Shown: positions 18,968 through 27,951, numbered from the stretch's first letter. The stretch: 64,000 nucleotides of DNA from Azospirillum oryzae (GCF_008364795.1 NZ_VTTM01000014.1:108544-172543), one strand, 5' to 3'. Notes: a model not told the origin generated them from the sequence alone. Numbers and translations are program-made.

Positions 18968-19414
18968 ATGGCTTTCGGACGATCGACAGTGCGGCGGGTG
19001 CGGCGACTCGGCCTGATGGCCGGGATGGCCGCGCTGTTGCTGCAGGTCATCGCCTGGGGCTGGATGCCGATGGTTCCGGGAACCGCCCGGGCCGGAGAGA
19101 CCGCCTCGCTGCCGATCTGTTCCTCCGGCGGCCTGACCACCATCCAGGTCGATGCCGCCGTTTATGAAATCGGCGAGTTCGGGTTGGCGTCCGATGACGG
19201 CGACCCTGACAAATCACCGGATCACGCGCCGTCCGGCACCGGCCACTGCCCGCTCTGCCCGCTTGTGGCCGGGCTGGCCTTGCCGCCGCCGCCACTGACC
19301 GTCGGCCCGGCCCTTGCCATGGCCAGCGATTCCCGCCTGCTGCCGGGGGAAAGAATCGCCGCCGGCTGGTTCCTGTCGACCCTCCAGGCTCGCGCTCCCC
19401 CGTCGCTCGCCTGA
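18968..19414 (+). CDS. DUF2946-type exported protein
   Basis: 148 residues. It has an N-terminal hydrophobic segment (about 15-35), a cysteine in LPICSSGG and a conserved HCPLCPLVAGLALPPPP block near residue 98, the hallmark of the DUF2946 family. Such genes often neighbour copper-handling genes, and here a PCu(A)C chaperone follows after 184 bp. The CxxC pair could bind a metal; this is inference. The ATG begins the signal-like segment; an open frame upstream runs through the ATPase gene and is not coding. Confidence 0.65.
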   Translation: MAFGRSTVRRVRRLGLMAGMAALLLQVIAWGWMPMVPGTARAGETASLPICSSGGLTTIQVDAAVYEIGEFGLASDDGDPDKSPDHAPSGTGHCPLCPLVAGLALPPPPLTVGPALAMASDSRLLPGERIAAGWFLSTLQARAPPSLA

Positions 19415-19598
19415 TTTTCGCGGCTGCTCAGCCATAGCAGCCGCGCGCATCGCCACGCCCGCCCTCCGTCCGGATCGGTGCGCTTGGCGGTCTATCGACG
19501 CATTCCAACGCGCAACCTTCCAATTCACGCCCCGCGGCATACCCCGCCGCGGCGGCTCCCCCCTTGCTGTTCACATCCGCATTCCAGGAGAAGAGTCC

Positions 19599-20126
19599 AT
19601 GAAGCGCATTCTCGGCATCGCCGCCGCCCTCGCCCTGTTCGGTGCCGTCCCCGCCCTGGCCCACAGCTACAAGGCCGGCCCGATCGAGATCGGCCATCCC
19701 TGGGCGCGCGCCACCGCACCGTCGGCTCCGAACGGCGGTGCCTACCTGTCGCTGACCAACACCGGCAGCACGGAAGACCGTTTGGTCTCCGCCTCCACCC
19801 CGGCCGCGGAGAAGGCGGAGTTGCACACCCATCTGAACGAGAATGGCGTGATGAAGATGCGGGAGGTCCCGGGCATTCCCGTCGCGCCGGGCGAGCAGGT
19901 GAAGCTGGCGCCCGGCGGGCTGCACATCATGCTGCTGGGCCTCAAGAAGCCGCTGGAGAAGGGCGCCCGCATCCCCATGACCCTGCACTTCGAAAAGGCC
20001 GGCACCGTCGATGTCGAGATCGCCGTCGAGGCGGCCGGACAGGGCGCGCCTCAGACCGAAGGGCATATGGGCGCCATGGGCGGCGCCGGCCACGGCCACA
20101 ACGCCGAACCGGCCAAGAAGGAGTGA
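19599..20126 (+). CDS. PCu(A)C-type periplasmic copper chaperone
   Basis: 175 residues. Signal peptide cleaved near residue 21 (ALA-HS). The mature domain has the DUF461/PCu(A)C fold with IGHPWARATAP, the ELHTH segment, MKM and a GGLHIMLLGL block. Together these supply the H-(x)n-M-(x)n-HxM copper(I) ligands. These chaperones deliver copper to the CuA site of cytochrome oxidase. The C-terminal tail is rich in His, Met and Gly (HMGAMGGAGHGHN) and may hold extra copper. AGGAG at 19586-19590 supports the ATG. Confidence 0.9.
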   Translation: MKRILGIAAALALFGAVPALAHSYKAGPIEIGHPWARATAPSAPNGGAYLSLTNTGSTEDRLVSASTPAAEKAELHTHLNENGVMKMREVPGIPVAPGEQVKLAPGGLHIMLLGLKKPLEKGARIPMTLHFEKAGTVDVEIAVEAAGQGAPQTEGHMGAMGGAGHGHNAEPAKKE

Positions 20127-20135
20127 CGCGAAAGG

Positions 20136-20159
20136 CCGCCGGCGGGGAACCGCCGGCGG
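20136..20159. terminator. Bidirectional hairpin between convergent genes
   Basis: CCGCCGGCGG (20136-20145) and CCGCCGGCGG (20150-20159) pair perfectly around GGAA, followed on the plus strand by TCTCTCTTC. It lies between the convergent copper-chaperone and kdgT genes. Confidence 0.65.
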
Positions 20160-20189
20160 TCTCTCTTCATAGTATCACGCTCGTCCCGG

Positions 20190-21206
20190 TCACTCGGCCG
20201 GAGCGACCCCCACCGGCTGGGAGAGCTTGGCGGCTTCGGCTGCCTGATAGCGGGGCGACAGCACGCCGAAGCGGCGCGCCCACCATGCCGTCAGCGGCGG
20301 CGTCAGCAGGGCCGTGACCACCACGCTGGTGGCGATCAGCGCCGTGGCGGACGGGGCGACCGGGGCGAAGGTCGGCTCGATCGACGCGATGATCGGCGGC
20401 ACCGTCACAGCCGCGCCGGCGGTGGAGGCGGCACCGATGCCGGCCGTGCCGTTGCCCTTCGCCAGCAGGATGTCGGCCATCACCAGCATGAAGCCGGTGA
20501 CGACGATCACCGCCAGGCCCAGCACGATGCCCAGCAGCCCGGTGTTGAGGATCGTCGAGAAGTTCAGGTTGTTGCCCAGCGCAAAGGCGAAGAACGGAAC
20601 CATCACCGAGACGCCCTGGGTGAAGAAGGCACGCAGGTCCTTGTCCAGATTGCCCAGCGCGAAGCCGATCAGGAAAGGCAGCAGGGCGCCGACCATCGTC
20701 TGCCAGGGGAAGGCCGCCAGACCCGCGATGCCCAGCGTCACCATGGTCATGAAGGGCCCGGATTCCAGACACATCAGGCAGAAGGCGCCCGCCTCCTCCT
20801 TGGTGCCGTACTGCTGCATCAGCGCCATGTACATGCCGCCGTTGGTGTCGTTCATCACCGCGATGATCGCCAGCACCGACAGGCCGGAGAAGAAGCCGGA
20901 CGTGATGCCGTCCGCCGGGATGAACCAGGAGGCGATGACGCCCGCCATGGCGGCGGTGAGGATCTTGACCGACACCAGCACGCCGCTCTTGCGCAGGACC
21001 AGCGGCGTTGCCTTCAGGCTGATGCTGGCGCCGATGCAGAAGAACCACACCGACAGGATCGGCAGCGTGCCGGTGATCAGGCCGTTGGTGAAGGACCCGA
21101 AGAATTTGCCCGTGTTGGGAGCGAGCGTGTTCAGGCAGGCGCCGAGGAACAGGGGGAGGATCATCATCCCGCCGGGGATGCGGTCGATCCGGGATTTGAT
21201 GTTCAT
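20190..21206 (-). CDS. kdgT: 2-keto-3-deoxygluconate permease KdgT
   Basis: 338-residue inner-membrane symporter of the KDGT family, importing 2-keto-3-deoxygluconate from pectin or uronate breakdown. Family features seen: IPGGMMILPLFLG at the start, NDTNGGMY and the long run of hydrophobic helices. ATG at 21206 is preferred over GTG nine bases upstream because AAGGAG lies eight bases before the ATG but abuts the GTG. A perfect 16-bp palindrome 108 bp upstream is a likely operator. No kdgK/kdgA or regulator gene is adjacent. Confidence 0.9.
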   Translation of the reverse strand: MNIKSRIDRIPGGMMILPLFLGACLNTLAPNTGKFFGSFTNGLITGTLPILSVWFFCIGASISLKATPLVLRKSGVLVSVKILTAAMAGVIASWFIPADGITSGFFSGLSVLAIIAVMNDTNGGMYMALMQQYGTKEEAGAFCLMCLESGPFMTMVTLGIAGLAAFPWQTMVGALLPFLIGFALGNLDKDLRAFFTQGVSVMVPFFAFALGNNLNFSTILNTGLLGIVLGLAVIVVTGFMLVMADILLAKGNGTAGIGAASTAGAAVTVPPIIASIEPTFAPVAPSATALIATSVVVTALLTPPLTAWWARRFGVLSPRYQAAEAAKLSQPVGVAPAE

Positions 21207-21313
21207 GGCCGACACTCCTTAGAAATTCATCCCGTCGCCGCCGCACCCCACAGGCGTCGGGCATGCTTCAGCGGCCGTCTTTTTGTCAGGACGGCACGCC
21301 ATGCGCCGTCAAG

Positions 21314-21329
21314 TGCATACTAGTATGCA
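21314..21329. promoter_or_regulatory. Palindromic operator upstream of kdgT (GntR-like)
   Basis: TGCATACTAGTATGCA is a perfect 16-bp palindrome, AT-rich in a GC-rich setting, located 108 bp upstream of the kdgT ATG. Palindromes with an ATACTAGTAT core are typical of GntR (FadR-subfamily) operators of sugar-acid genes. The cognate regulator is not in the window. Confidence 0.65.
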
Positions 21330-21511
21330 AGTTGCGCGACCACTGTCAAAGCGACTGATTGTCAGCCGCGACACGTTGTCGCGTTTGAGTAGGGGAGGGA
21401 GTGGGAGAGAGCGGCTTTCCGGACCACGAGAAGACGCACAAACTCGTTCGGCTCCTTCGCAGGAGCCGATTGAAGAGGCGCTTGGATGATCGGATTGGAC
21501 CTTCCGGCCCG

Positions 21512-21880
21512 TCAGCGCGGGCGGTGGCGGGCCAGGGCGTCGGTGATGTCGAGGTCGCGGAACGGCTTTCCGATCACCGGGCGCTCACGGTGGGCATCGG
21601 GAAGCCCCTCGGCCCCATGACCGGTGGTGAAGATGAAGGGGATGCCGGCGGCGGCCAGTCGGTCGGCCACTGCGTCGACCCGCTCGCCACGCAGGTTGAC
21701 GTCCAGCAGCGCGATCTCGAAGCCGCCCGCCTCGATCATTTCCAAGGCCGCTGAAACCGAACCGGCCGGACCGATACAGGTGACACCCTGGTCGAGCAGG
21801 GCATCCTCCAGGCTCATGGCGATCAACGGTTCATCCTCGACGATCAGGACGGTCAGGTTCGACAGGTTCGCGTCGGTCAC
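21512..21880 (-). CDS. Single-domain response regulator
   Basis: 122 residues, one CheY-like receiver. The acidic pair is in VEDEP, the phospho-acceptor aspartate in LLDVNLRGE, the conserved Thr in FTTGHG and the Lys in IGKPF. GTG 21880 overlaps the stop of the upstream kinase gene as GTGA and begins close to the fold, so it is preferred to the start at 21922. No output domain. It is the last gene of the phytochrome operon and the likely phospho-acceptor of the HWE kinase. Confidence 0.85.
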   Translation of the reverse strand: MTDANLSNLTVLIVEDEPLIAMSLEDALLDQGVTCIGPAGSVSAALEMIEAGGFEIALLDVNLRGERVDAVADRLAAAGIPFIFTTGHGAEGLPDAHRERPVIGKPFRDLDITDALARHRPR

Positions 21881-23409
21881 TGCGGGTTCACTCGCGACGA
21901 CAATGGGATTACCAGCCGGCATCGCACGCCGGCGGGGTCGAAGGCAAGGGCAACATCGCCTTCCAACTCATGCGCCAAGCCGCGCTCGATCAGGCGGGAG
22001 CCGAAACCGCGACGGGTCGGCGGCACCACCGGCGGGCCGCCGCTCTCGCGCCAGCGCAGCACCAGCGCGCCCGCGGCGGTGCGGGAGGAATGCCCGGAGC
22101 CGGCATGGCTCGCCACCCCATCCCGTGCAGGCGACCCGGCCGGCGGCGTGATCTCCCAATCCAGATCGATGCGGCCGCTCTCCGCCGACAGGGCGCCGTA
22201 TTTCGCGGCGTTGGTGGCGAGTTCGTGGAAGGCGAGATGCAGCGACACCGCCACGCCGGTGGTCAGATTGACCGGCGGGCCGCCGACCCTGACGCGGCCG
22301 GCATCGACATGCGGCTCCAGGGTGAGGGCGGCGATCTCGCTCAGCGAGGCGCCCTGCCAATGGCGGCGGGTCAGCAGGTCGTGCGCCTGGGCCAGGGCGC
22401 GCAGCCGCGACTGGAAGGCATCGGGGAAGGCCTCCACCGACGGGGCCGCGCGCAGGGTCTGCTTGGCGATCGACTGCACCATCGCCAACGTGTTCTTGAC
22501 CCGGTGGTTCAGTTCCTCCAGCAGCAGGAGCTGCCGTTCCTCGGCCCTCTTGCGGTCGGTGATGTTGAGCGAAACGCCGGCCAGGCCGGTCGGCGTGCCG
22601 TCCTTGTCATAGACGGCGCGCCCGCGCACCTGGACCCAATGGACGCTGCCGTCGGGCCAGATCGTCCGGTATTCCATGTCCAGCGGCAAACCGCTGGTCA
22701 CCGCCTGCCGGACCATCGCCTGCTGGGTTTCGCGGTCGTCGGGATGGACGCGCTCCAGCAGCCGGTCATAGGTGGCGATGTCCGCCGGATCGGCAATCCC
22801 CAGGTTGGCGGCGCAGATCGACGAGACACGCAGCCGGTTGGTCGCCAAAGTCAGCTCCCAGGAGCCCAGCCGCCCGGCCTCCAGCGCGAAGCGCAGACGC
22901 GCCTCGCTCTCGGCCAGGGCCGCCCGCTTGTCGGCCAGCTCGTTGCGGTCGCGCGCTTCCACCAGGGCGCGGCGGACCACGACCTGCAGGCGCTCCATGC
23001 GCAGCTTCACCACATAGTCGGTGGCGCCCTTCTTCAGCGCCTCGATGGCGTTCTCCTCGCCCAGCATGCCGGACACGAAGATGAAGGGGACGCGGGGCAG
23101 CCGGTCGCGCGCGATCGCAAGCGCCGACATGCCGTCGAAATCCGGCAGGTCGAAGTCCGACAGGATCAGGTCGTAGGGCCCCCCGTCGGCGATGGCGTCG
23201 ATGAAGGCCTGCCGCGTCTCGACCCGGTGGATGTCGAACGCGTGGTCGTCGATCATCTTCAGATGTTCGCACACCAGATCGGCGTCCATGCCGCTGTCCT
23301 CCAGCAGCAGGACACGGCACGGGATCGGCCGGCCCGGATCGGCCGGTCCGCCATCCGCGAAGGGAGAACCGGCGGAATGGCCGGCGGAAGGTTCCATCAC
23401 CTGCGTCAT
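21877..23409 (-). CDS. Hybrid sensor: receiver-PAS-HWE/HisKA_2 histidine kinase
   Basis: 510 residues. N-terminal receiver (about 30-150; LLLEDSG, DLILSDFDLP, KKGATDY). The PAS domain (about 165-290) includes the HPDD motif typical of HWE-kinase PAS folds. The HisKA_2/HWE dimerisation region has the phospho-acceptor in EELNHRVKNTLAMVQ. An ATPase domain with HELATNAAKYGAL and GFGSRLIERGL follows. Soluble, no membrane segment. Its start overlaps the upstream receiver stop (TGATG). The receiver at its front could accept phosphate from the phytochrome kinase branch, making this an intermediate in a relay. Confidence 0.88.
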   Translation of the reverse strand: MTQVMEPSAGHSAGSPFADGGPADPGRPIPCRVLLLEDSGMDADLVCEHLKMIDDHAFDIHRVETRQAFIDAIADGGPYDLILSDFDLPDFDGMSALAIARDRLPRVPFIFVSGMLGEENAIEALKKGATDYVVKLRMERLQVVVRRALVEARDRNELADKRAALAESEARLRFALEAGRLGSWELTLATNRLRVSSICAANLGIADPADIATYDRLLERVHPDDRETQQAMVRQAVTSGLPLDMEYRTIWPDGSVHWVQVRGRAVYDKDGTPTGLAGVSLNITDRKRAEERQLLLLEELNHRVKNTLAMVQSIAKQTLRAAPSVEAFPDAFQSRLRALAQAHDLLTRRHWQGASLSEIAALTLEPHVDAGRVRVGGPPVNLTTGVAVSLHLAFHELATNAAKYGALSAESGRIDLDWEITPPAGSPARDGVASHAGSGHSSRTAAGALVLRWRESGGPPVVPPTRRGFGSRLIERGLAHELEGDVALAFDPAGVRCRLVIPLSSRVNPQ

Positions 23410-23882
23410 CAGCTGCCGCGCGGCCTCCGGGGATGACAGCCGGGCGGCGGCTCGTTCAGGATCGCCCAGAAACTTCCTATGTCGCGGATCGCGTCGAAAA
23501 ACTCCTTGAAGCCGACCGGCTTGACCACGAAGGCGTTGACCCCCAGGCGGTAGCTGCGGACGAGATCCTGTTCCTCCTTGGACGAGGTCAGCATGACGAC
23601 GGGAATGGCGCGGGTGCTGTCGTTGGCCTTGATACGCTGCAGCACCTCGATCCCGTCCACCTTCGGCAGCTTGATGTCCAGGATGATGACGGCCGGGTAT
23701 TTCGGGTCGGTCGGCTTCGACACCGCCTGCCCATCCTCATGGAACAGGTAGGACAAAGCCTCCGCCCCGTCGCGGGCGACGACGATGTCGTTGGCGAGCT
23801 GCGCCTCGGCGAAGGCCTCCAGCGTCAGTTCCAGGTCCTTCGGGTTGTCCTCGACCAGCAGGATCGGTTTCAGCGTGGCCAT
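23409..23882 (-). CDS. Rcp1-like response regulator
   Basis: 157 residues, a lone receiver domain of the phytochrome-partner (Rcp1) type. It has LLVEDNPKDLELTLEAF, ILDIKLPKVDG with the phospho-acceptor aspartate, MLTSSKEEQD and VVKPVGFKEF. It starts four bases after the bacteriophytochrome stop and overlaps the next kinase gene by one base, so co-translation is likely. Rcp1-like receivers are the usual direct phospho-acceptors of bacteriophytochromes. Confidence 0.9.
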   Translation of the reverse strand: MATLKPILLVEDNPKDLELTLEAFAEAQLANDIVVARDGAEALSYLFHEDGQAVSKPTDPKYPAVIILDIKLPKVDGIEVLQRIKANDSTRAIPVVMLTSSKEEQDLVRSYRLGVNAFVVKPVGFKEFFDAIRDIGSFWAILNEPPPGCHPRRPRGS

Positions 23883-23886
23883 GGGG

Positions 23887-26145
23887 CTACCTCGATTCGG
23901 CGGTTGCGGACCGCGGCAGGGAGAAATGGAAGGTCGCACCGTGGTCCAGCCTGCCTTCCGCCCAGACCCGCCCGCCGTGGCGCTCCACGATGCGGCGGAC
24001 ATTGGCGAGGCCGATGCCGATGCCCTCGAACTCCTCCTCGCGATGCAAGCGCTGGAAAACGCCGAATAGCTTACCGGCATAGGCCATATCGAATCCACGG
24101 CCATTATCGCGCACGTAGAACTCGTGCGCGTCGGCGGTTGTGCGGCAGCCCACCTCGATCTCCGGCGCGACGCGGTCGCGCGTGTATTTGATGGCGTTCG
24201 ACAGCAGGTTCTGCACCACCAGCCGCAGCATGGTCGGGTCGCCGTTGACGCCCGGCAGCGGATGCACGGTCCAGCGCACGTCGCGGCCCTGCAGGTCCGG
24301 CTCCAGCAGGTGGCGCACCTCCTCCACCAGCCGGCCGACATCGACCTCGACCCGCGCCAGCGTGGTGCGGCCCAGCTGCGAGAAATGCAGAAGCCCGTCG
24401 ACCAGTCGGCCGGCCGAACTCGCCGCCTCGATGATGCTGTCCAGGTAATGGCGCTCCCGCTCGTTCAGCTTGTCGGCGGCGCGGGAGCGCAGAAGCTCGG
24501 CATAGCTGGTGACGTGGCGGAAGGGTGCCCTCAGGTCGTGCGAGACCGAATAGGAGAAGGCGGCCAGTTCGCCGTTGCTGCGGCGAAGCTCCTCGTTCAG
24601 GGCGGCCATCTCCTCGGCCTTTCGCAACACGATGCTGACGATGGCGTTGCGGAAATCGCCGGCCGCCTCGATCTCGCCATGGCGCCAGGGCAGGGACTGG
24701 CCGCGCACCGTCTCCTTCCACGCTTCGAAGGAGTTGCGCGGGGAAAGCCGGCCGCTGGAGTCGAGCGGCTTGCTGGGATCGCCGGCCCAGTCGATGGTCT
24801 GCACGATCTCCGGCCGGAACCACAGCAGATAGCTGGGGTGCAACTGCGAGATTGAGATCGCCAGCAGGCCGCTGGCGGTCCGCTCCATCCCGGCGGCGGC
24901 CGGAATCTCCAGCGGAAGTTGATGGCTGGCGAACAGGTCCTTGATGCCCTGGCCGGCCAGTTCCGCAGCAATGGCCTCGACCACCTCCTGCGGCGGGGTG
25001 CGGCCGATCAGCCGGCAATGGCCGTCGAAGAGGATCGCGGCGCCATCGGCATTGACCAGCCCGAGCAGATCCTCGCGGTCCTCGCCCAGACCGTCGATGA
25101 AATGCTCCGCCGCCGCCATGTGGGCGAGCAACCGTGCCTGGGTGCTTTTGGAACGGATACGGTGGTCGGCGTCCAGCGCCCGTTCCAGCGCGATCATCTG
25201 GCTGGACAGCACCTGCCCCAACAGATCGCAGGCGGTGCGCACCGCGAAGGAAACCTGCCGCGGTTCGGCATTGTGGCAGGAGATCAAGCCCCACAGCCGG
25301 TCGCCGTCCATGACCGAGATCGACATGGAGGCCGGCGTGCCCATGTTGCGCATATATTCCAGATGAACCGGCGACACGCTGCGCAGCACGGAAAAACTGA
25401 GGTCCAGCGGCGGCGCACCCCGTCTGTCGGACAGAATCGGAACCGGCTGGTAACGGGCGTCGGCGATCAGCCGCAGGCGGTTCAGCGCATAGAGCCGCCG
25501 GGCCTGCTGCGGAATGTCGGAGGCCGGAAAACGCAGGCCGCGGTAGGAGGGCAGGTTGCCGTTGCCGTCCTCCGCGATGACGGTGCCATTCCATTGTTCA
25601 TCGAAACGGTAGATCAGCACGCGGTCGAAGCCGGTCAGCGACCGCACCTCTTCCGCGGTGATGGCCAGCAGGGCATCGAAGTCATGGGCCGCCTGCATGC
25701 GCCGGATCCCTTCGCGCATCTGCGGATACAGGGCCTCCAGCGTGCCGACGCCGGTGGGGGCGAGTTCCTCCAGTTCCAGGATCACCAGGTCGCCGGTGCG
25801 GTGGGCAATCGCCTGGAAATCGCCGCCGCCGCGCAGGTGCAGGATATCCAGCTGCACCGGTTCGGCAGGGGCGGCACGCAGCCCGCGGACGAGCGAAACC
25901 AAGGAGCCGGCGTCGATCAAACGGTCGACCGGCAGGCCGAAGGCTTCGGCGGGCGGACGGTTCAACACCGTTTCTGCTTCCGCGCTGGCGCAGACGAGAC
26001 GAAGGCTGTCCGCCTCGACCGCCAGGAGATGGCCGTGCGGCTGGATGCTGCCGGGGATGTGAATCGGTTCGCGCGCGCAGGCGTCGAGATCAAGCGTGCC
26101 CGCCATGGTCGGGGGCCACGGTTCAGGTCCGGTTGCAGGCGTCAC
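23887..26145 (-). CDS. Bacteriophytochrome sensor histidine kinase
   Basis: 752 residues: PAS (about 20-110), GAF (135-310), PHY (320-500), HisKA (about 520-600) and HATPase. Cys23, just ahead of EPIHIPGSIQPHG, is the expected biliverdin attachment cysteine. FPASDIPQQARRLY carries the DIP motif, HLEYMRNMGT the chromophore-pocket histidine, and SPRNSFEAW the PHY-tongue PRxSF motif. SYSVSHDLRAP holds the phospho-acceptor histidine. A red/far-red light receptor is predicted. GTG 26145 is preceded by AAAGGA, while the internal ATG at 26106 has no ribosome site. No heme oxygenase (biliverdin synthesis) gene is adjacent. Confidence 0.93.
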   Translation of the reverse strand: MTPATGPEPWPPTMAGTLDLDACAREPIHIPGSIQPHGHLLAVEADSLRLVCASAEAETVLNRPPAEAFGLPVDRLIDAGSLVSLVRGLRAAPAEPVQLDILHLRGGGDFQAIAHRTGDLVILELEELAPTGVGTLEALYPQMREGIRRMQAAHDFDALLAITAEEVRSLTGFDRVLIYRFDEQWNGTVIAEDGNGNLPSYRGLRFPASDIPQQARRLYALNRLRLIADARYQPVPILSDRRGAPPLDLSFSVLRSVSPVHLEYMRNMGTPASMSISVMDGDRLWGLISCHNAEPRQVSFAVRTACDLLGQVLSSQMIALERALDADHRIRSKSTQARLLAHMAAAEHFIDGLGEDREDLLGLVNADGAAILFDGHCRLIGRTPPQEVVEAIAAELAGQGIKDLFASHQLPLEIPAAAGMERTASGLLAISISQLHPSYLLWFRPEIVQTIDWAGDPSKPLDSSGRLSPRNSFEAWKETVRGQSLPWRHGEIEAAGDFRNAIVSIVLRKAEEMAALNEELRRSNGELAAFSYSVSHDLRAPFRHVTSYAELLRSRAADKLNERERHYLDSIIEAASSAGRLVDGLLHFSQLGRTTLARVEVDVGRLVEEVRHLLEPDLQGRDVRWTVHPLPGVNGDPTMLRLVVQNLLSNAIKYTRDRVAPEIEVGCRTTADAHEFYVRDNGRGFDMAYAGKLFGVFQRLHREEEFEGIGIGLANVRRIVERHGGRVWAEGRLDHGATFHFSLPRSATAESR

Positions 26146-26517
26146 GGTCGTCCTTTGCTCATCTCGGTCACAAGTCCGACGGGTTCTTCCCGAAACGGAC
26201 CTGCTTCAATCGGGTTCCACTGACATATGCCGATGGCTTTCAGCGGTATTCAGCATAATCAGCGGCATAGAAACCCTGCGTCCGCCGCGTGCACCGCCTT
26301 GAGGTGAACGAAGCCACAGCATGTCCCTTTAGACCCTATACTTTCATTATCATAGGTTAAGTTTTCTGCTTGTCCTCAGATTTCCCAACAGCTCGCTCTT
26401 TTATCATACGACGAAGATCATATTCCGAAATCAAGCTTGGATTCGCTTATAAGAGAGTATGCCGCAGGAGAACCGGGACTGTCAGCGGCCAACAAGACGG
26501 GTGGGGAAGGGGACGCC
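26146..26517. other. Divergent intergenic region with AT-rich island
   Basis: 372 bp between the phytochrome operon and the nitronate monooxygenase. Bases 26325-26465 are strikingly AT-rich for this genome, with TTTCATTATCATAG, TTTTATCATACG and the palindrome CTTATAAG. It must contain both divergent promoters. No long hairpin or RNA gene is visible. Confidence 0.5.
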
Positions 26518-27492
26518 ATGAAGACCGAGGTGACGCGCCTGTTCGGCATCGATTACCCGATCGTACAGGGTGGGATGCAGTGGGTCGGGCTGGCCGAACT
26601 GGCAGCATCCGTGTCGAATGCCGGCGGTCTCGGCATCCTGACCGCGCTGACACAGCCGACGCCGGAGGATCTGGCGCGCGAGATCGAGCGCTGCCGCGCG
26701 ATGACCGACCGTCCCTTCGGCGTCAACCTGACCATGCTGCCGGCGGTGACACCACCGCCTTACGAGCGCTATCTCGACGTCATCATCGACAGCGGCATCA
26801 CCATCGTGGAGACCGCCGGCAACAGCCCGCGTGCCTTCGTCGAGCGGATGAAGGCGCACGGCATCCGCATCCTGCACAAATGCACCAGCGTCCGCCACGC
26901 GCTGAGCGCCGAGCGGGCGGGCGTGGACATCATCAGCATCGACGGGTTCGAATGCGCCGGGCATCCGGGAGAGGACGACATTCCCGGTCTGATTCTGATC
27001 CCGGCCGCGGTGCGGGCCTTGCGCATCCCGGTGATCGCCTCGGGCGGGATCGCCGACGGGCGCGGCATGGCCGCCGCGCTGGCCCTCGGCGCCCAGGGCG
27101 TCAACATGGGCACGCGCTTTCTCTGCACGCGCGAGGCGCCGGTGCATGACAGCATCAAGCAGGCGCTGGTCGCCGCAGGCGAACGCGACACCAACCTGAT
27201 CCTGCGCAGCATGCGCAACACCGCCCGCGTCTTCAAGAACGCCGTGTCGGACGAGGTCGTCGCCTTGGAAAAGCGTCCCGGCGGCGCACAGTTCGAAGAG
27301 GTTCGGCCGCTCGTCGCCGGCCAGCGCGGCCGGACCGCGCTCCAATCCGGCAATGTCCAGGATGGGGTGGTGTCGGCCGGCATGGCCATCGGCCTGATCG
27401 ACGACATCCCGACCTGCGACGAACTGATCCGCCGCATGGTCGCCGACTGTCGCGCCCACCTGCGCCGCGCCCTGGCGATGGCGGATGAGTGA
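26518..27492 (+). CDS. Nitronate monooxygenase / 2-nitropropane dioxygenase family flavoprotein
   Basis: 324 residues, an FMN TIM-barrel of the NMO family. Seen: PIVQGGMQWVG, AGGLGILTA, PFGVNLTML, IDGFECAGHPGE (with the active-site His region), VIASGGIADGRGMAAALALGAQGVNMGTRF. These enzymes oxidise alkyl nitronates or related acids, though many family members are enoyl reductase-like with unknown substrates. ATG 26518 begins right at the conserved N-terminus; the frame upstream passes through an AT-rich non-coding stretch. Monocistronic. Confidence 0.85.
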   Translation: MKTEVTRLFGIDYPIVQGGMQWVGLAELAASVSNAGGLGILTALTQPTPEDLAREIERCRAMTDRPFGVNLTMLPAVTPPPYERYLDVIIDSGITIVETAGNSPRAFVERMKAHGIRILHKCTSVRHALSAERAGVDIISIDGFECAGHPGEDDIPGLILIPAAVRALRIPVIASGGIADGRGMAAALALGAQGVNMGTRFLCTREAPVHDSIKQALVAAGERDTNLILRSMRNTARVFKNAVSDEVVALEKRPGGAQFEEVRPLVAGQRGRTALQSGNVQDGVVSAGMAIGLIDDIPTCDELIRRMVADCRAHLRRALAMADE

Positions 27493-27549
27493 TCGGGCAG
27501 GGCAGGGAGTGCAGGGCAGGATATGCTTGCAGGGAATGCGGTTGGCCGG

Positions 27550-27636
27550 TCAGAAGATCAGCTTCAGGATTCCGGTGACCACCAGCAGGCCGATGATGAA
27601 GATGATCAGGATGGCCCAGCCGAGAATCTTGAGCAT
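27550..27636 (-). CDS. 28-residue single-span membrane peptide
   Basis: A short frame encoding one hydrophobic helix of about 20 residues (ILGWAILIIFIIGLLVVTGI) flanked by lysines. The ribosome site AAGGA lies eight bases before the ATG, and the stop is TGA at 27550-27552. Clean start signals and an uninterrupted amphipathic-ended helix argue for a real small protein. Function unknown; single-span peptides of this kind often modulate membrane complexes or respond to envelope stress. It is convergent with the nitronate monooxygenase. Confidence 0.6.
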   Translation of the reverse strand: MLKILGWAILIIFIIGLLVVTGILKLIF

Positions 27637-27951
27637 GGTGTCGGTCCTTCAATCGCTTCGTTCATGACGCCGCCGGCAACCCGGTGACGCCACGGTCATG
27701 CTTGGATCAACCGATCCGCGGCGATGCGGTTCCCGCAGGACGGGCAAAGATGTTCAACGGGCACCGTACCGATGGAGCCCTCCCCTGAGCGACACCAGAA
27801 AACACATAAGCAATCTTATGGAAATAATTTGGCGGAAGGGGCCGGGCATTGGGGAAATCCCTGATCGGAAAATTGCCGCTCGCTGCGCAGGACTTCCACC
27901 TCCTGCCGCGTATAAATCGCTGACAGAAACCGGGAGCGGGCGGAATACGGC
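27637..27951. other. Intergenic region upstream of ECF sigma operon
   Basis: 315 bp between divergent genes. A 92-codon open frame on the plus strand (27698-27976) has no recognisable features and overlaps the sigma-factor start, so it is not called. The stretch 27795-27830 is AT-rich and probably carries promoter elements. No hairpin stands out. Confidence 0.4.
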
